A DNA stretch of 64,000 bases from Lysobacter sp036697405 (GTDB lineage Bacteria > Pseudomonadota > Gammaproteobacteria > Xanthomonadales > Xanthomonadaceae). A program made the position numbers and the translations under genes. Of this stretch, positions 1 to 8,043 are shown piece by piece (position 1 is the stretch's first letter; every line of letters starts with the position of its first letter). Location of the stretch: NCBI RefSeq assembly GCF_036697405.1, contig NZ_JBAHWA010000009.1, positions 62,001 to 126,000 of the forward strand, written 5' to 3'. Below the pieces are notes generated by a model, which worked only from the letters and a program-made list of their open reading frames with translations, ran no database searches and had not been told where the DNA came from.

Positions 1-1172
1 CGCTGCCGCAGGTCAGCGGCGGCCTGGTGCGCACGCGCGGCCAGCCGATCCAGATCGTGCTCGGCGGCCCCGAGTACGCCGAGCTCGCGCAATGGCGCGA
101 CAAGCTGCTCGCGCGCATGGAGCGCAATCCGGGCTTCTTCTCCGCCGACTCGGACTACAAGGAAACCCGGCCGCAGATGCGGGTCGAGATCGATCGCCAG
201 CGCGCCGCCGACCTGGGCGTCAGCGTGACCGACATCGGCCATGCCCTGGAGACCATGATGGGCTCGCGCCGGGTCACCACCTTCGTCCAGAACGGCGAGG
301 AGTACGACGTGGTGGTGCAGTCCGACCGCGCCCTGCGCGCCTCGCCGGCCGACCTGGCCGCGATCCAGGTGCGCGCGCGCGGCGGTGGCCTGGTGCCGCT
401 GTCCAACCTGGTCACCCTGCAGGAACTGGCCGAACCCGGCAGCCTCAACCGCTTCAATCGCCTGCGCTCGATCACGATCAGCGCCGGCCTGGCGCCGGGC
501 TACCGCATGGGCGATGCGATCACCTGGCTCAACCAGGCCGTGCGCGAGGAACTGCCGGAGCAGGCCCAGATCGACTGGAAGGGCGAATCGCGCGAGTACC
601 AGGCCGCGGGCGGCGCGGTGCTGCTGACCTTCGCCCTGGCCCTGCTGGTGGTGTACCTGGTGCTGGCCGCGCAGTTCGAGAGCTTCATCCACCCGTTCGT
701 GATCATGCTGACCGTGCCGTTGGGCGTGCTCGGCGCGCTGATCGGCCTGGCGCTCACCGGCGGCACGCTGAATCTGTTCAGTCAGATCGGCATCGTCATG
801 CTGGTCGGCCTGGCGGCCAAGAACGGCATCCTGATCGTCGAGTTCGCCAACCAGCTGCGCGACGAGGGCCGCGCCATCCACGAGGCGATCGTGGAGTCGG
901 CGGCGGTGCGCCTGCGTCCGATCCTGATGACCTCGATCGCCACCGTGGTCGGCGCGCTGCCGCTGGTCCTGGCCGGCGGCCCGGGCTCGGCCAGCCGCGC
1001 GACCATCGGCATCGTGGTGATCTTCGGCGTGTCGTTCTCGACCCTGCTGTCGCTGTTCATCGTGCCCGCGTTCTACGTGCTGCTGGCCAAGTACACCAAG
1101 TCGCCGGAAGCGGTGGCGCACGAGCTGGAGAAGCTGGAACGCGAGACCCCGCAGGCCGGTGGCCACGCCTGA
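1..1172 (+). CDS. RND-family multidrug efflux permease, C-terminal part (5' end outside window)
   Basis: The reading frame is open from the first full codon at position 3, so the gene starts before the window. About 390 residues are visible. They match the C-terminal half of an HAE1/AcrB-class resistance-nodulation-division pump: a periplasmic pore/docking segment (residues 1-195 of the visible part), then five hydrophobic segments. The region around visible residues 260-285 contains the conserved AAKNGILIVEFA stretch of the second transmembrane repeat. These inner-membrane proton antiporters export drugs or detergents together with a periplasmic adaptor and an outer-membrane channel, which would be encoded upstream. 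The charged C-terminal tail lies in the cytoplasm. The specific substrate cannot be read from this part. Confidence 0.92.
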   Translation, partial: LPQVSGGLVRTRGQPIQIVLGGPEYAELAQWRDKLLARMERNPGFFSADSDYKETRPQMRVEIDRQRAADLGVSVTDIGHALETMMGSRRVTTFVQNGEEYDVVVQSDRALRASPADLAAIQVRARGGGLVPLSNLVTLQELAEPGSLNRFNRLRSITISAGLAPGYRMGDAITWLNQAVREELPEQAQIDWKGESREYQAAGGAVLLTFALALLVVYLVLAAQFESFIHPFVIMLTVPLGVLGALIGLALTGGTLNLFSQIGIVMLVGLAAKNGILIVEFANQLRDEGRAIHEAIVESAAVRLRPILMTSIATVVGALPLVLAGGPGSASRATIGIVVIFGVSFSTLLSLFIVPAFYVLLAKYTKSPEAVAHELEKLERETPQAGGHA

Positions 1173-1265
1173 AGCCGGCGCGGGCAGGCGCGGCGGAGGC
1201 CGCTCCTGCCGCGGCCGGCGCGCATTTCGATTTGCGCCGGAGCGCGGGCGTATTAGGCTAGCCGC

Positions 1266-1826
1266 ATGAACCGCGCCTCCCACCATCCTGGCCCGCCGCC
1301 GTCGGGCCAGGGCTACGTCCTGCGTCCGTGGCGCGGCGACGACCTCGACAGCCTGCTCGCGCACGCCGACGACGCGCAGGTCGCGCGCGGCGTCAGCGAC
1401 CGGTTTCCGCACCCGTACACGCGCGCCGACGGCGAGCGTTTCCTGGCCGGCGAGGTGGTGAGCTTCGCCGACCCGGTCTATGCGATCGAAGTCGACGGCC
1501 GGGCCTGCGGCGGGATCGGCGTGCGGCCGGGACAGGGCGAACGCGGCCATGGCGCCGAACTGGGCTACTGGCTGGGCCGCGCGCACTGGAACGGCGGACT
1601 GATGACGCGCGTGGTCGGCGCGTTCGCGCCCTGGGTGATGGACGAGCTGCGTCTGCACCGCCTGTTCGCGACGGTGCTGGACAGCAATCCGGCCTCGGCG
1701 CGGGTGTTGCTGAAGAACGGTTTCATCGAAGAAGGCGCGCAACGCTGCGCCGTGGTCAAGTACGGCGAACTGCACGATCTGCGCGTGTTCGCCAAGGTGA
1801 GAAGGAGTCTGCAAGATGCGCCGTGA
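1266..1826 (+). CDS. GNAT-family N-acetyltransferase, RimJ/RimL-like
   Basis: The 186-aa product has the layout of RimJ/RimL-type acetyltransferases: an N-terminal 'YVLRPW' strand, a central 'GYWLGRAHWNGGLMTRVV' segment matching the acetyl-CoA-binding turn, and a C-terminal 'NPASARVLLKNGF' helix typical of the family. Enzymes of this type move an acetyl group from acetyl-CoA to a protein N-terminus or a small amine; the substrate here is unknown. Its last 11 bases overlap the start of the downstream methyltransferase gene, so the two are probably co-translated. Confidence 0.85.
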   Translation: MNRASHHPGPPPSGQGYVLRPWRGDDLDSLLAHADDAQVARGVSDRFPHPYTRADGERFLAGEVVSFADPVYAIEVDGRACGGIGVRPGQGERGHGAELGYWLGRAHWNGGLMTRVVGAFAPWVMDELRLHRLFATVLDSNPASARVLLKNGFIEEGAQRCAVVKYGELHDLRVFAKVRRSLQDAP

Positions 1827-3000
1827 TCCTCCCCGTGGTCCGCGCCCGCCCGGCGGCGGCGATCCCTGGCGACGCGAAGGCGCCGGCGGCGAACGCAAGC
1901 CCGGGCGCGGGCGTTCCGACGAGCGCGCCACGCCGGAGCGCGCGCCGCGCGAACCGGGCGGCGCCGGGCCCTGGGCCGGCCGCGGCGGCGGCGAACGCGG
2001 CCGCAGCGACGAGCGCGGCCCGCGCCAGGACGATCGCAACCGCGGCGGCGAGCCCGCGCGCGGGCGCGACACGCCCTGGCGCGAGCGCGCGCCGCAGGCG
2101 CCGCGCGGCGGCGAGCGCAGCGGTGCCGTGCATCCGCGCGGCGAACATCCGCGCAGCGAGCATGCGCGGCCCTCGCGTCCGCCGCGCGACGATGCCCAGG
2201 GCTATCGGATCGGCGAACGCCTGGACGAAGCGCAGCTGCAGGAGGAGGCCGCGCCGCGGCGCGCGCGCGACCTGGAGCTGCGTCTGTACGGCCTCAACGC
2301 GGTGCGCGCGGCCTTCGCGCGCCGGCCGCAGGCGCTGCGCAAGCTGTATCTGAGCGAGGCGCGCATTCCGGCCCTGCAGCCCTTGCTGGCCTGGTGCGTG
2401 GCCCAGCGCGTCGGCTACCGCGTCGTCGAGGAGGGAGATCTGGACAAGCTCGCCGCCAGCAGCCACCACGAAGGCGTGGTCGCCGACCTGCTGCGCGAGG
2501 ACAACGTTTCGGTGTCGACCTGGCTGCGCGATCTGCCGGCCGGCCCGCAGGCCGCGCTGTGGCTGGACGGCGTCGGCAATCCGCACAACCTGGGCGCGAT
2601 CCTGCGCGCGGCCGCGCACTTCGGCGTGTCGGCGGTGCTGCTGCCCAAGCATTCCGGTCTGGCCCTGTCCGGCGCGGCCGCACGCGTGGCCGAGGGCGGC
2701 GCCGAGGCCGTGCCGATGGTGCGCCTGGGTCGCGGCGACAACGCCATCGCGCAGCTGCACGGTGCCGGTTTCGTGCTGGCCGCGACCCTGGTCAAGGGCG
2801 GCGCGAACCTGTTCGCGACCGCGCTGCCCGAGCGCGTGGTCTACGTGATCGGCGCCGAGGGCGAGGGCATGGACCGCGAACTGGCCGCGGCCTGCGATCT
2901 GCGCCTGTCGATTCCCGGCAGCGGCGCGGTCGAAAGCCTCAACGTGGCTGCGGCGACGGCGGTGTTCCTGGCGGCTTGGGCTTCGCGGCCGGGCGCTTAA
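1816..3000 (+). CDS. TrmH/SpoU-family RNA 2'-O-methyltransferase with a long disordered N-terminal tail
   Basis: The 394-aa protein has a SpoU (SPOUT) methyltransferase domain in roughly its last 250 residues. The three family motifs are visible: N-x-HNLGAILRAA (motif 1), VIGAEGEGM (motif 2) and IPGSGAVESLNVAAATAV (motif 3), which form the S-adenosylmethionine-binding knot and the active site for 2'-O-ribose methylation of rRNA or tRNA. A SpoU substrate-binding domain precedes it (about residues 155-230). The first 130-150 residues are almost wholly Arg, Gly, Pro, Glu and Asp with RGG-like runs, so they are probably disordered and RNA-binding. An AAGGAGT ribosome-binding site lies in the end of the preceding gene, with which it overlaps. 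Close to RlmB-type enzymes, but the target nucleotide is not identifiable. Confidence 0.88.
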   Translation: MRRDPPRGPRPPGGGDPWRREGAGGERKPGRGRSDERATPERAPREPGGAGPWAGRGGGERGRSDERGPRQDDRNRGGEPARGRDTPWRERAPQAPRGGERSGAVHPRGEHPRSEHARPSRPPRDDAQGYRIGERLDEAQLQEEAAPRRARDLELRLYGLNAVRAAFARRPQALRKLYLSEARIPALQPLLAWCVAQRVGYRVVEEGDLDKLAASSHHEGVVADLLREDNVSVSTWLRDLPAGPQAALWLDGVGNPHNLGAILRAAAHFGVSAVLLPKHSGLALSGAAARVAEGGAEAVPMVRLGRGDNAIAQLHGAGFVLAATLVKGGANLFATALPERVVYVIGAEGEGMDRELAAACDLRLSIPGSGAVESLNVAAATAVFLAAWASRPGA

Positions 3001-3002
3001 AA

Positions 3003-3346
3003 GCAAATCCCCCCTAACCCCCCTTTTCCAAAGGGGGGAATGCTTGCGCGGCGGTTTGGCTTGCTCGGGATGGTTGGAGCCGCCAGGCATTTGTTTGCCC
3101 CCTTTGAAAAGGGGCGAACGACGTCCGCGCAGCGGGCGTGGGGATTCGCTCTTGCCCGCGCAGCGCTGAGATCGCCGCGCATTTTGCTTGCCCCCTTTGG
3201 AAAGGGGGCGAACGTCCGCGCAGCGGGCGTGGGGGATTCGCTCTTGCCCGCGCAGCGCTGAGATCGCCGGGCATTTTGCTTGCCCCCTTTGGAAAAGGGG
3301 GCGAACGCCCGCGCAGCGGACGTGGGGATTTGCTCTTGCCCTTGCT
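3003..3346. repeat. C-rich hairpin element followed by about 2.8 tandem copies of a 92-bp repeat
   Basis: The 400-bp gap between the methyltransferase and the rebB-like gene is repeat DNA. It opens with a copy of the AGCAAATCCCCCCT...CCTTTTCCAAAGG hairpin element (3003-3040). Then come three units starting at 3088, 3180 and 3272, exactly 92 bp apart, each beginning with CATTTTGCTTGCCCCCTTT-like sequence, a short CCCCCTTT/AAAGGGGG hairpin, and a GCGCAGCGGGCGTGG segment. The third unit is cut short at about 3346. I see no credible gene here; reading frames across it are low-complexity artefacts. Confidence 0.85.
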
Positions 3347-3404
3347 TGGCCAGCGGCCAACCGGCGCCGCATCGAAAGCGGCCGGCCAGCCGCAGCCGCG
3401 CGGC

Positions 3405-3974
3405 TCAGCTCAAGCGCCGGATCGTATCCAGCACGCTGGCGTAAGCGTCGGCCTTGTCGGGGTCGGCGATCATCGCGCGTAGGCAACTCGCGGTCGCGGC
3501 CAGCTTCACCACGTCCAGCGCATCGTGATGGGAGTTCTTGCTCATGTCGTCCAGCGCGGCCTGCATGGCCTGGGCCGCGCAGCGCGCCGCGTAGGAGAAG
3601 TCGCCGGCGCTGTCGAGCACGCTGTGCAGGTTCAGTTTCACCGCGTCCACGATCTGCGAACTGACGCCGCTCGCGGCCGCATTCTTGAGACCGGCCGCGC
3701 TTTGTTCGGCCGTGGCCTGCAGTTGTTCCGGGCCGGCCGCCGCCATCGTGTCGATGCTGTAGATCTGGATCGCGCCTTGGGCGGCCGCCGATTGCAGCAG
3801 GATGTTCATCTGCTGCTGCTGCATGACCGCGTTCTCGAACAGGATGCCGGTCGAATGGGCGAAGCTTTGGTAGATCGATCCCATCGCGATCGCCGGCGCT
3901 TCGCCGATGACTTTGACATTGCTCTGGGTAACGGAGTCGGTGATCTGGTCGTTGACGGTGGTCGGGAAGGACAT
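3405..3974 (-). CDS. RebB-family (killing trait / R-body-like) protein
   Basis: The 189-aa product begins MSFPTTVNDQITDSVTQSNV and continues with 'KVIGEAPAIAMGSIYQSFAHSTGILFENAV', the signature of the RebB/killing-trait family (PF11747), whose members build R-bodies, the coiled protein ribbons first known from Caedibacter. The rest is helical and Ala-rich. The start was chosen at 3974 because the family motif begins there and an AGGAAC ribosome-binding site lies 8 bases upstream; a longer frame upstream has no family similarity. Other reb genes usually sit nearby, but none are visible in this window, so this is a stand-alone paralogue. Whether it makes R-bodies, or does something else in this lineage, is unknown. 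Confidence 0.85.
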   Translation of the reverse strand: MSFPTTVNDQITDSVTQSNVKVIGEAPAIAMGSIYQSFAHSTGILFENAVMQQQQMNILLQSAAAQGAIQIYSIDTMAAAGPEQLQATAEQSAAGLKNAAASGVSSQIVDAVKLNLHSVLDSAGDFSYAARCAAQAMQAALDDMSKNSHHDALDVVKLAATASCLRAMIADPDKADAYASVLDTIRRLS

Positions 3975-4106
3975 GGCGGCGTTCCTGGTCGGTGAGTGGG
4001 CGTTCCTTGCGCGGCCCAGTCTACGGCGGGGCAACGTCGCCGGGGGACGGCCGTGAACCGATGCGACGAATGGAGCGGAGGCGGGCGACGAACGGTCGCG
4101 GCCCGC

Positions 4107-4559
4107 TCAGTCGGCCAGGGCGCGCTGCGGCGAGTAGCCGGTCAGGTGCAGGGTCCGGTCTTCGATGCCGTCGACGAAACGGCCGTGCTCGGCGCCGGTG
4201 CGCTGCTTGATCGCGGCCCATTCGGGATCGGCCATGAAAGCGTCCCAGGCGCGCTTCATCGCGGCCGCGTCCGGCCATTGCAGCAGGTAGACGAATTCGT
4301 CGTGGCCTTCGCTCTGCGACTGCCAGGTCGCGATCACGTCGAAACCGTGGCGGTCCATGATGCGCAGGGCGTGGTCGCGGAAGCGTTCGTGGAAGGCGGT
4401 TTCGTTGCCTTCGTGGACGCGGTAAATGCGCAGCTGATGCAGCGGCGCGGGCGCGGCGGCAGGCTCGACTTCGGCCCGGGCCGCATGCAGCGGCGCGAGG
4501 CCGGCCAGCAGCAGGGCGAAAGCGAGGAGGCAGCGGTACGGCGATCGGGCGACGTGCAT
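4107..4559 (-). CDS. Secreted NIPSNAP-family protein
   Basis: The 150-aa product has a signal peptide (basic start, then a Leu/Ala-rich core ending near AARAE at residues 27-31). A NIPSNAP-like ferredoxin-fold domain follows, recognisable from 'LHQLRIYRVHEGNETAFHERF', 'RHGFDVIATW', 'FVYLLQWPD' and 'AWDAFMADPEW'. NIPSNAP proteins are small dimeric alpha/beta barrels of unclear biochemical role. The gene lies 65 bp downstream of the M28 peptidase gene on the same strand and may be transcribed with it. The start at 4559 is the only one that gives a signal peptide. Confidence 0.8.
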   Translation of the reverse strand: MHVARSPYRCLLAFALLLAGLAPLHAARAEVEPAAAPAPLHQLRIYRVHEGNETAFHERFRDHALRIMDRHGFDVIATWQSQSEGHDEFVYLLQWPDAAAMKRAWDAFMADPEWAAIKQRTGAEHGRFVDGIEDRTLHLTGYSPQRALAD

Positions 4560-4624
4560 GGCGACCTCGGCAAGAGGGCGCCGGCTGCGGCCGGCACCCC
4601 GTGGTTGGACTTGCGCGTTGCGGC

Positions 4625-6049
4625 TTACTCGTTGGGAACCGCGGCGGCCTTGGGCTGGCTGCCGAAATCGCCGTCGGCGGACGCGGCCAGGTAGGCGAAC
4701 ACCGCATAGGCCGCGACGTTCTGCGCCAACGCCTTCGGGTCGATCTTGTCGAAGGTGTCGTCGGGGGTGTGGTGCAGGTCGAAGTAGTCGCTGCCGTCCT
4801 GGGCCAGTCGCGCCCAGGCCATGCCGCGTTCGGCGATCGGGCCGATGTCCGGGCCCGGGCCGCCTGTGCCCGGCGCGTACTCGATGCCCAGCGGCGCCAG
4901 CGCTTCGGCGATCTGCTTGTCGGCGGCCTGCGCATGCGCGGGCGCCGAGCTGGAGTAGGCATAGATGCGGCCGGCGCCGAAGTCGCTCTCGGCGCCGATC
5001 TGGTGCTTGGCCACGGCGTCGGCGTGCGCGGCCGCGTAGGCCTTGCCGCCGTACAGGCCCTGCTCCTCGTTGGCGTAGGCGATCACGCGGATGCTGCGCG
5101 CGGGGCGCTGCTTCATCTGGCCGATCAGCTTGCCGGCGGCCATGGTCAGGCCGACGCCGGCGCCGTCGTCGATCGCGCCGGTGCCCAGGTCCCAGGAATC
5201 CAGATGCCCGCCGATCACCACGACCTCGTCGGGCTTCTTGCTGCCGCGGATTTCGCCGATGACGTTGTGCGAGGTCGCCTGGCCGTTCCAGCCGCAGTCC
5301 AGGGCCACGCGGACCTTGACCGGGCCCTGGGCGACCAGGCGCGCGAGCTGGTCGGCGTCGGGCGCGGCCAGCGCGGCCGAGGGAATCGGGGTCAGGCCTT
5401 CGTCGAAGCGGGTGATGCCGGTGTGCGGGGCGCGGTGCGAGTCGGTGCCGGCCGAGCGCATCAGCATCGCCGCCGCGCCGGCGCGGATCGCCGCCGAGGG
5501 CGCCCGGCTGCGCACGCGCGAGCCCGGGCCGTAGCCGGCGCCGTCGCGTGCGCGCTGCATGCGGTAGTCGACGAAGGCGATCTTGCCGGCCAGCGAGCCG
5601 GCCGGCGCCGCTTCCAGCGCGGCCAGGTCGGCGAAGCGCACCACCTCGGCTTCGACCGTGCCGCCCGGGCTGCCGCCCAGCGCGGTCAGGGTCAGCGGCT
5701 GACGGTGCGCGCCCAGCACTTCGGCGTGTTCGCTGCGGCGCTCCCACTTCGGAAAGCTCACCGGCTCCAGCCAGACTTTGTCGAAGCCCAGTTCGCGAAA
5801 CTTGGCCTGCGCCCAGGCGACCGCGCGCGCATCGGCCTCGCTGCCGGCCAGGCGCGGCCCGACCTCGGTGGTCAGCGATTCGGTGATCCGATAACCCAGG
5901 TCGCTGGCCAGCGCGGTTTCGCGCAGTTGCGCGGCGTTGGCGATCGCGGCCTCGGGAATGCGGGTCTCGCGCTCGGCGGCGCGCAAGGGACCGGCCAGCG
6001 ACGAAACGGACAGGACGACGGCCATGGCCGCCCACAACGGTGCACGCAT
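4625..6049 (-). CDS. Exported M28-family zinc aminopeptidase with PA domain
   Basis: The 474-aa product has a signal peptide ending near 'GPLRAAE'. The catalytic domain of family M28 carries its metal ligands in the expected order: HLDSWDLGTGAIDDGAG (His and Asp), YANEEQGL (catalytic Glu and a metal Glu) and HHTPDDTFDKID (last His). Between the N-terminal part and the first ligand lies a protease-associated (PA) insert of about 130 residues. Such enzymes are co-catalytic zinc aminopeptidases or carboxypeptidases that degrade peptides in the periplasm or outside the cell. The start at 6049 has a GGGAG ribosome-binding site 6 bases upstream; a 24-residue longer version lacks one and would bury the signal peptide. 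Confidence 0.9.
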   Translation of the reverse strand: MRAPLWAAMAVVLSVSSLAGPLRAAERETRIPEAAIANAAQLRETALASDLGYRITESLTTEVGPRLAGSEADARAVAWAQAKFRELGFDKVWLEPVSFPKWERRSEHAEVLGAHRQPLTLTALGGSPGGTVEAEVVRFADLAALEAAPAGSLAGKIAFVDYRMQRARDGAGYGPGSRVRSRAPSAAIRAGAAAMLMRSAGTDSHRAPHTGITRFDEGLTPIPSAALAAPDADQLARLVAQGPVKVRVALDCGWNGQATSHNVIGEIRGSKKPDEVVVIGGHLDSWDLGTGAIDDGAGVGLTMAAGKLIGQMKQRPARSIRVIAYANEEQGLYGGKAYAAAHADAVAKHQIGAESDFGAGRIYAYSSSAPAHAQAADKQIAEALAPLGIEYAPGTGGPGPDIGPIAERGMAWARLAQDGSDYFDLHHTPDDTFDKIDPKALAQNVAAYAVFAYLAASADGDFGSQPKAAAVPNE

Positions 6050-6250
6050 TCCCAACTCCCCGGCTGCAAAAGACGAAGCGAGGAGCTTAGCAACCCGCGG
6101 CGCGCGGCTTGCATGCCTCAAGTCACGCCGGACTTGAGCGTTATTTGTCGCTGGCTATCGCCGCGCTTGAGGCTGGCGCGAAAGTTTGCCGAAGCGGCGC
6201 TTTCGCTTCGGCGCCGACCGCGCTTCCTGCCGTGGTCATGGCGCGTCGGG

Positions 6251-6362
6251 GTAGGAGCGGCGCAAGCCGCGACCACGCATCGGCCGCAGATTACGTAATC
6301 GCGGCCCATGCCGCTCCCACATGAAGCGACGCGGCTCCTTGTGGGAGCGGCGCAAGCCGCGG
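6251..6362. repeat. GGAGCGGCGCAAGCCGCG palindromic intergenic repeats
   Basis: Two direct copies of (G)TRGGAGCGGCGCAAGCCGCG (about 6251-6274 and 6341-6362) flank an inverted copy (GCGGCCCATGCCGCTCCCAC), giving nested hairpins. The same element recurs in this window near 12.3, 12.5 and 26.06-26.13 kb. The 455-bp gap it occupies (6050-6504) otherwise shows only the hairpin at 6452-6480, and no gene. Confidence 0.8.
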
Positions 6363-6451
6363 TTGCGCAGTGGCCGGAGCTTCGATCGCGGCTTATGACC
6401 GTAGGAAATCCCTGTGGGACGCCGCTGCTACCCCAAAGCAGAGCCGGACAG

Positions 6452-6480
6452 CGCAACGGCCGCACTGGGCGGCCGTTGCG
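6452..6480 (-). terminator. Strong hairpin downstream of mscL
   Basis: CGCAACGGCCG and CGGCCGTTGCG form a perfect 11-bp stem around a 7-base loop, 25 bp past the mscL stop codon. There is no clear T-run after the stem on the minus strand, so it is either a weak intrinsic terminator or a 3'-end-protecting hairpin. Confidence 0.45.
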
Positions 6481-6504
6481 GGTGCGGCATGCGCTGGCGT
6501 GCGC

Positions 6505-6906
6505 TTACTTCTTCAGCGAATCGCGGATCTCGCGCAGCAGCAGCACGTCTTCCGGCGTGGCCGGGGCTTCGGCCGGCTTGCGCACCTTGTTGTAGGCCTT
6601 GAGCAGCAGGAAGATCACCAGCGCGATCAGCAGGAAATCGATCGCGGTCTGCAGGAACAGGCCGTACTTGATCGCGACTTCCGCCGCGACTTCCTTGCCC
6701 GCCGCGTCCAGCTGTGAGGGCTTGAGCACGTACTTCCAGTCGCTGACGCTGACGCCGCCGCTGAAGAAGCCGATCGTGGGCATCACGATGCCGTCGACCA
6801 AGGCGGTGACGATCTTGCCGAACGCGGCGCCTATCACCACGCCGACCGCGAGGTCGACGACGTTGCCGCGCGAAACAAATTCCTTGAACTCGCTGATCAT
6901 GCCCAT
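6505..6906 (-). CDS. mscL: Large-conductance mechanosensitive channel MscL
   Basis: The 133-aa product is colinear with MscL. It begins MGMISEFKEFVSRGNVVDLA, followed by the first membrane helix (VGVVIGAAFGKIVTALVDGI), a periplasmic loop (about residues 45-75), the second helix (TAIDFLLIALVIFLLLKAY) and a short charged C-terminal bundle ending LREIRDSLKK. MscL forms an inner-membrane pentamer that opens under extreme membrane tension and protects the cell from hypo-osmotic lysis. The ATG at 6906 was chosen over one nine codons upstream because known MscL proteins begin at this point. Confidence 0.97.
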   Translation of the reverse strand: MGMISEFKEFVSRGNVVDLAVGVVIGAAFGKIVTALVDGIVMPTIGFFSGGVSVSDWKYVLKPSQLDAAGKEVAAEVAIKYGLFLQTAIDFLLIALVIFLLLKAYNKVRKPAEAPATPEDVLLLREIRDSLKK

Positions 6907-6951
6907 GGCGGGTCTCCCTGGATTGAACGGCACGGGGGTGCCTTGCGGCGA

Positions 6952-7665
6952 CTATACCGTCGCGGGCGCGATCTGGCCGTGCAGTTCGGCCACGCCTTCG
7001 AGCACGGCGTGGTAGCGATCGCCTGGCTGCAGCGCGGCCACGCCGGCCGGCGTGCCCATGAACACCAGGTCGCCCGCGCGCAATGCGTACAGGCGCGAAA
7101 GCTCGTGCAGGATTTCGGGCACGTTCCAGACCAGGTCGTCCAGCGAACCGCGCTGGCGCAACTGGCCGTTGACCTCGAGGCTGAGCGCGCGCGCGCCGAG
7201 TTCGCCGGCCTCGGCCACCGGCACGATCGCGCTGATCGGCGCGGAATGATCGAAGGCCTTGCCGGTGTCCCAGGGCAGGCCCTTGGCCTTGGCCGCGGTC
7301 TGCAGGTCGCGGCGGGTCAGGTCCAGGCCGACCGCATAACCGAAGATCAGCGGCGCGGCGTCGGCCGGGTCGAGTTCGCCGGCGGGCGCGTCGCGGCCCA
7401 GCGCCACCACCAGTTCGACCTCGTGGTGCAGGTCCTGGGTGCCGCGCGGGTAGGGCACGGCCTCGTCGATGACGATCGCGTCGGCGGGCTTGAGGAAGAA
7501 CACCGGACGGCCGCGGTCGGCGGCCGAGGTGGGGACGGCGGCGCCCATTTCGCGCGCGTGTTCGGCGAAATTGCGACCGACGCAGTAGATGCGGCGGACC
7601 GGGAACTGTCCGCCGCCGCGGACCGGAATACGGGGCTGCGGCGGTGCCGCGATCACATCGGTCAT
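6952..7665 (-). CDS. Fumarylacetoacetate hydrolase-family protein
   Basis: The 237-aa product has FAH-fold signatures in order: 'IYCVGRNFAEHAREMG', 'FFLKPADAI', 'DLHHEVELVVALG' (the Glu residues and nearby Asp bind the divalent metal), 'GYAVGLDLTRRDLQ' and a C-terminal 'GDLVFMGTPAGVAALQPGD'. Relatives cleave C-C bonds or decarboxylate 2-oxo acids (acylpyruvase, oxaloacetate decarboxylase, FahD1-like); the short length and GRN motif fit that subgroup rather than true fumarylacetoacetase. It starts 8 bp after the stop of the small membrane-protein gene upstream and lies 45 bp before mscL on the same strand, so the three may form an operon. Confidence 0.9.
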   Translation of the reverse strand: MTDVIAAPPQPRIPVRGGGQFPVRRIYCVGRNFAEHAREMGAAVPTSAADRGRPVFFLKPADAIVIDEAVPYPRGTQDLHHEVELVVALGRDAPAGELDPADAAPLIFGYAVGLDLTRRDLQTAAKAKGLPWDTGKAFDHSAPISAIVPVAEAGELGARALSLEVNGQLRQRGSLDDLVWNVPEILHELSRLYALRAGDLVFMGTPAGVAALQPGDRYHAVLEGVAELHGQIAPATV

Positions 7666-7673
7666 TGCGGGCC

Positions 7674-7985
7674 TTACAGGGGTCGGGTGGTATCGCCGCG
7701 TTCGATGCGCGTGGCATCGACGACGCGGTATTCGCCTTCGACGATGCGCGGATCGCGCGCCGCCATCGGCTTGCCGCGGCGCTTCCACAGTTTGTAGACG
7801 ATGCCGGCGGCGATCATGGCCGTGCCGATCACCACGCTGAACATGACCAGCAGCGCCAGCAGGCCCAGGCCGACCACGCCGACGGCGAAGCGCAACAGCC
7901 GGTGGCGCGGCTTGCGCGGCTCGAAGGCGTTGCGCATGCGCTGCTGGAATTGGTGGTGGTCGAAGCGGAAGCTGTGGGCGAACAT
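7674..7985 (-). CDS. Small single-pass membrane protein, function unknown
   Basis: The 103-aa product begins MFAHSFRFDHHQFQQRMRNA, has a basic stretch, then a hydrophobic helix of about 28 residues (LLRFAVGVVGLGLLALLVMF and onward), then a basic cytoplasm-like tail ending near 'GEYRVVDATRIERGD'. I do not recognise a family. It lies directly upstream of the FAH-family gene (8 bp) and is transcribed away from the Rieske gene, with a 58-bp shared promoter region. The start at 7985 is the first Met giving a compact membrane protein. Confidence 0.7.
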   Translation of the reverse strand: MFAHSFRFDHHQFQQRMRNAFEPRKPRHRLLRFAVGVVGLGLLALLVMFSVVIGTAMIAAGIVYKLWKRRGKPMAARDPRIVEGEYRVVDATRIERGDTTRPL

Positions 7986-8043
7986 TTCTTGCGTCGTGAC
8001 ACAATGCGGCAACAAGGCCGGACAGGCGAGTATCGGACCAGCG

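Noticed and set aside
3088..3346. CRISPR-like array
   Set aside because: The units are contiguous 92-bp copies with no unique spacers; they are tandem intergenic repeats.
4107..6035. Single 642-aa protein covering the NIPSNAP and M28 region
   Set aside because: The upstream part of that frame is Arg-rich shadow of the M28 gene; the NIPSNAP signal peptide starts at 4559.
6118..6465. Possible small proteins across the 6.1-6.5 kb repeat region
   Set aside because: The frames cross palindromic repeats, lack ribosome-binding sites and have repeat-derived, Arg/Ala-rich sequence.
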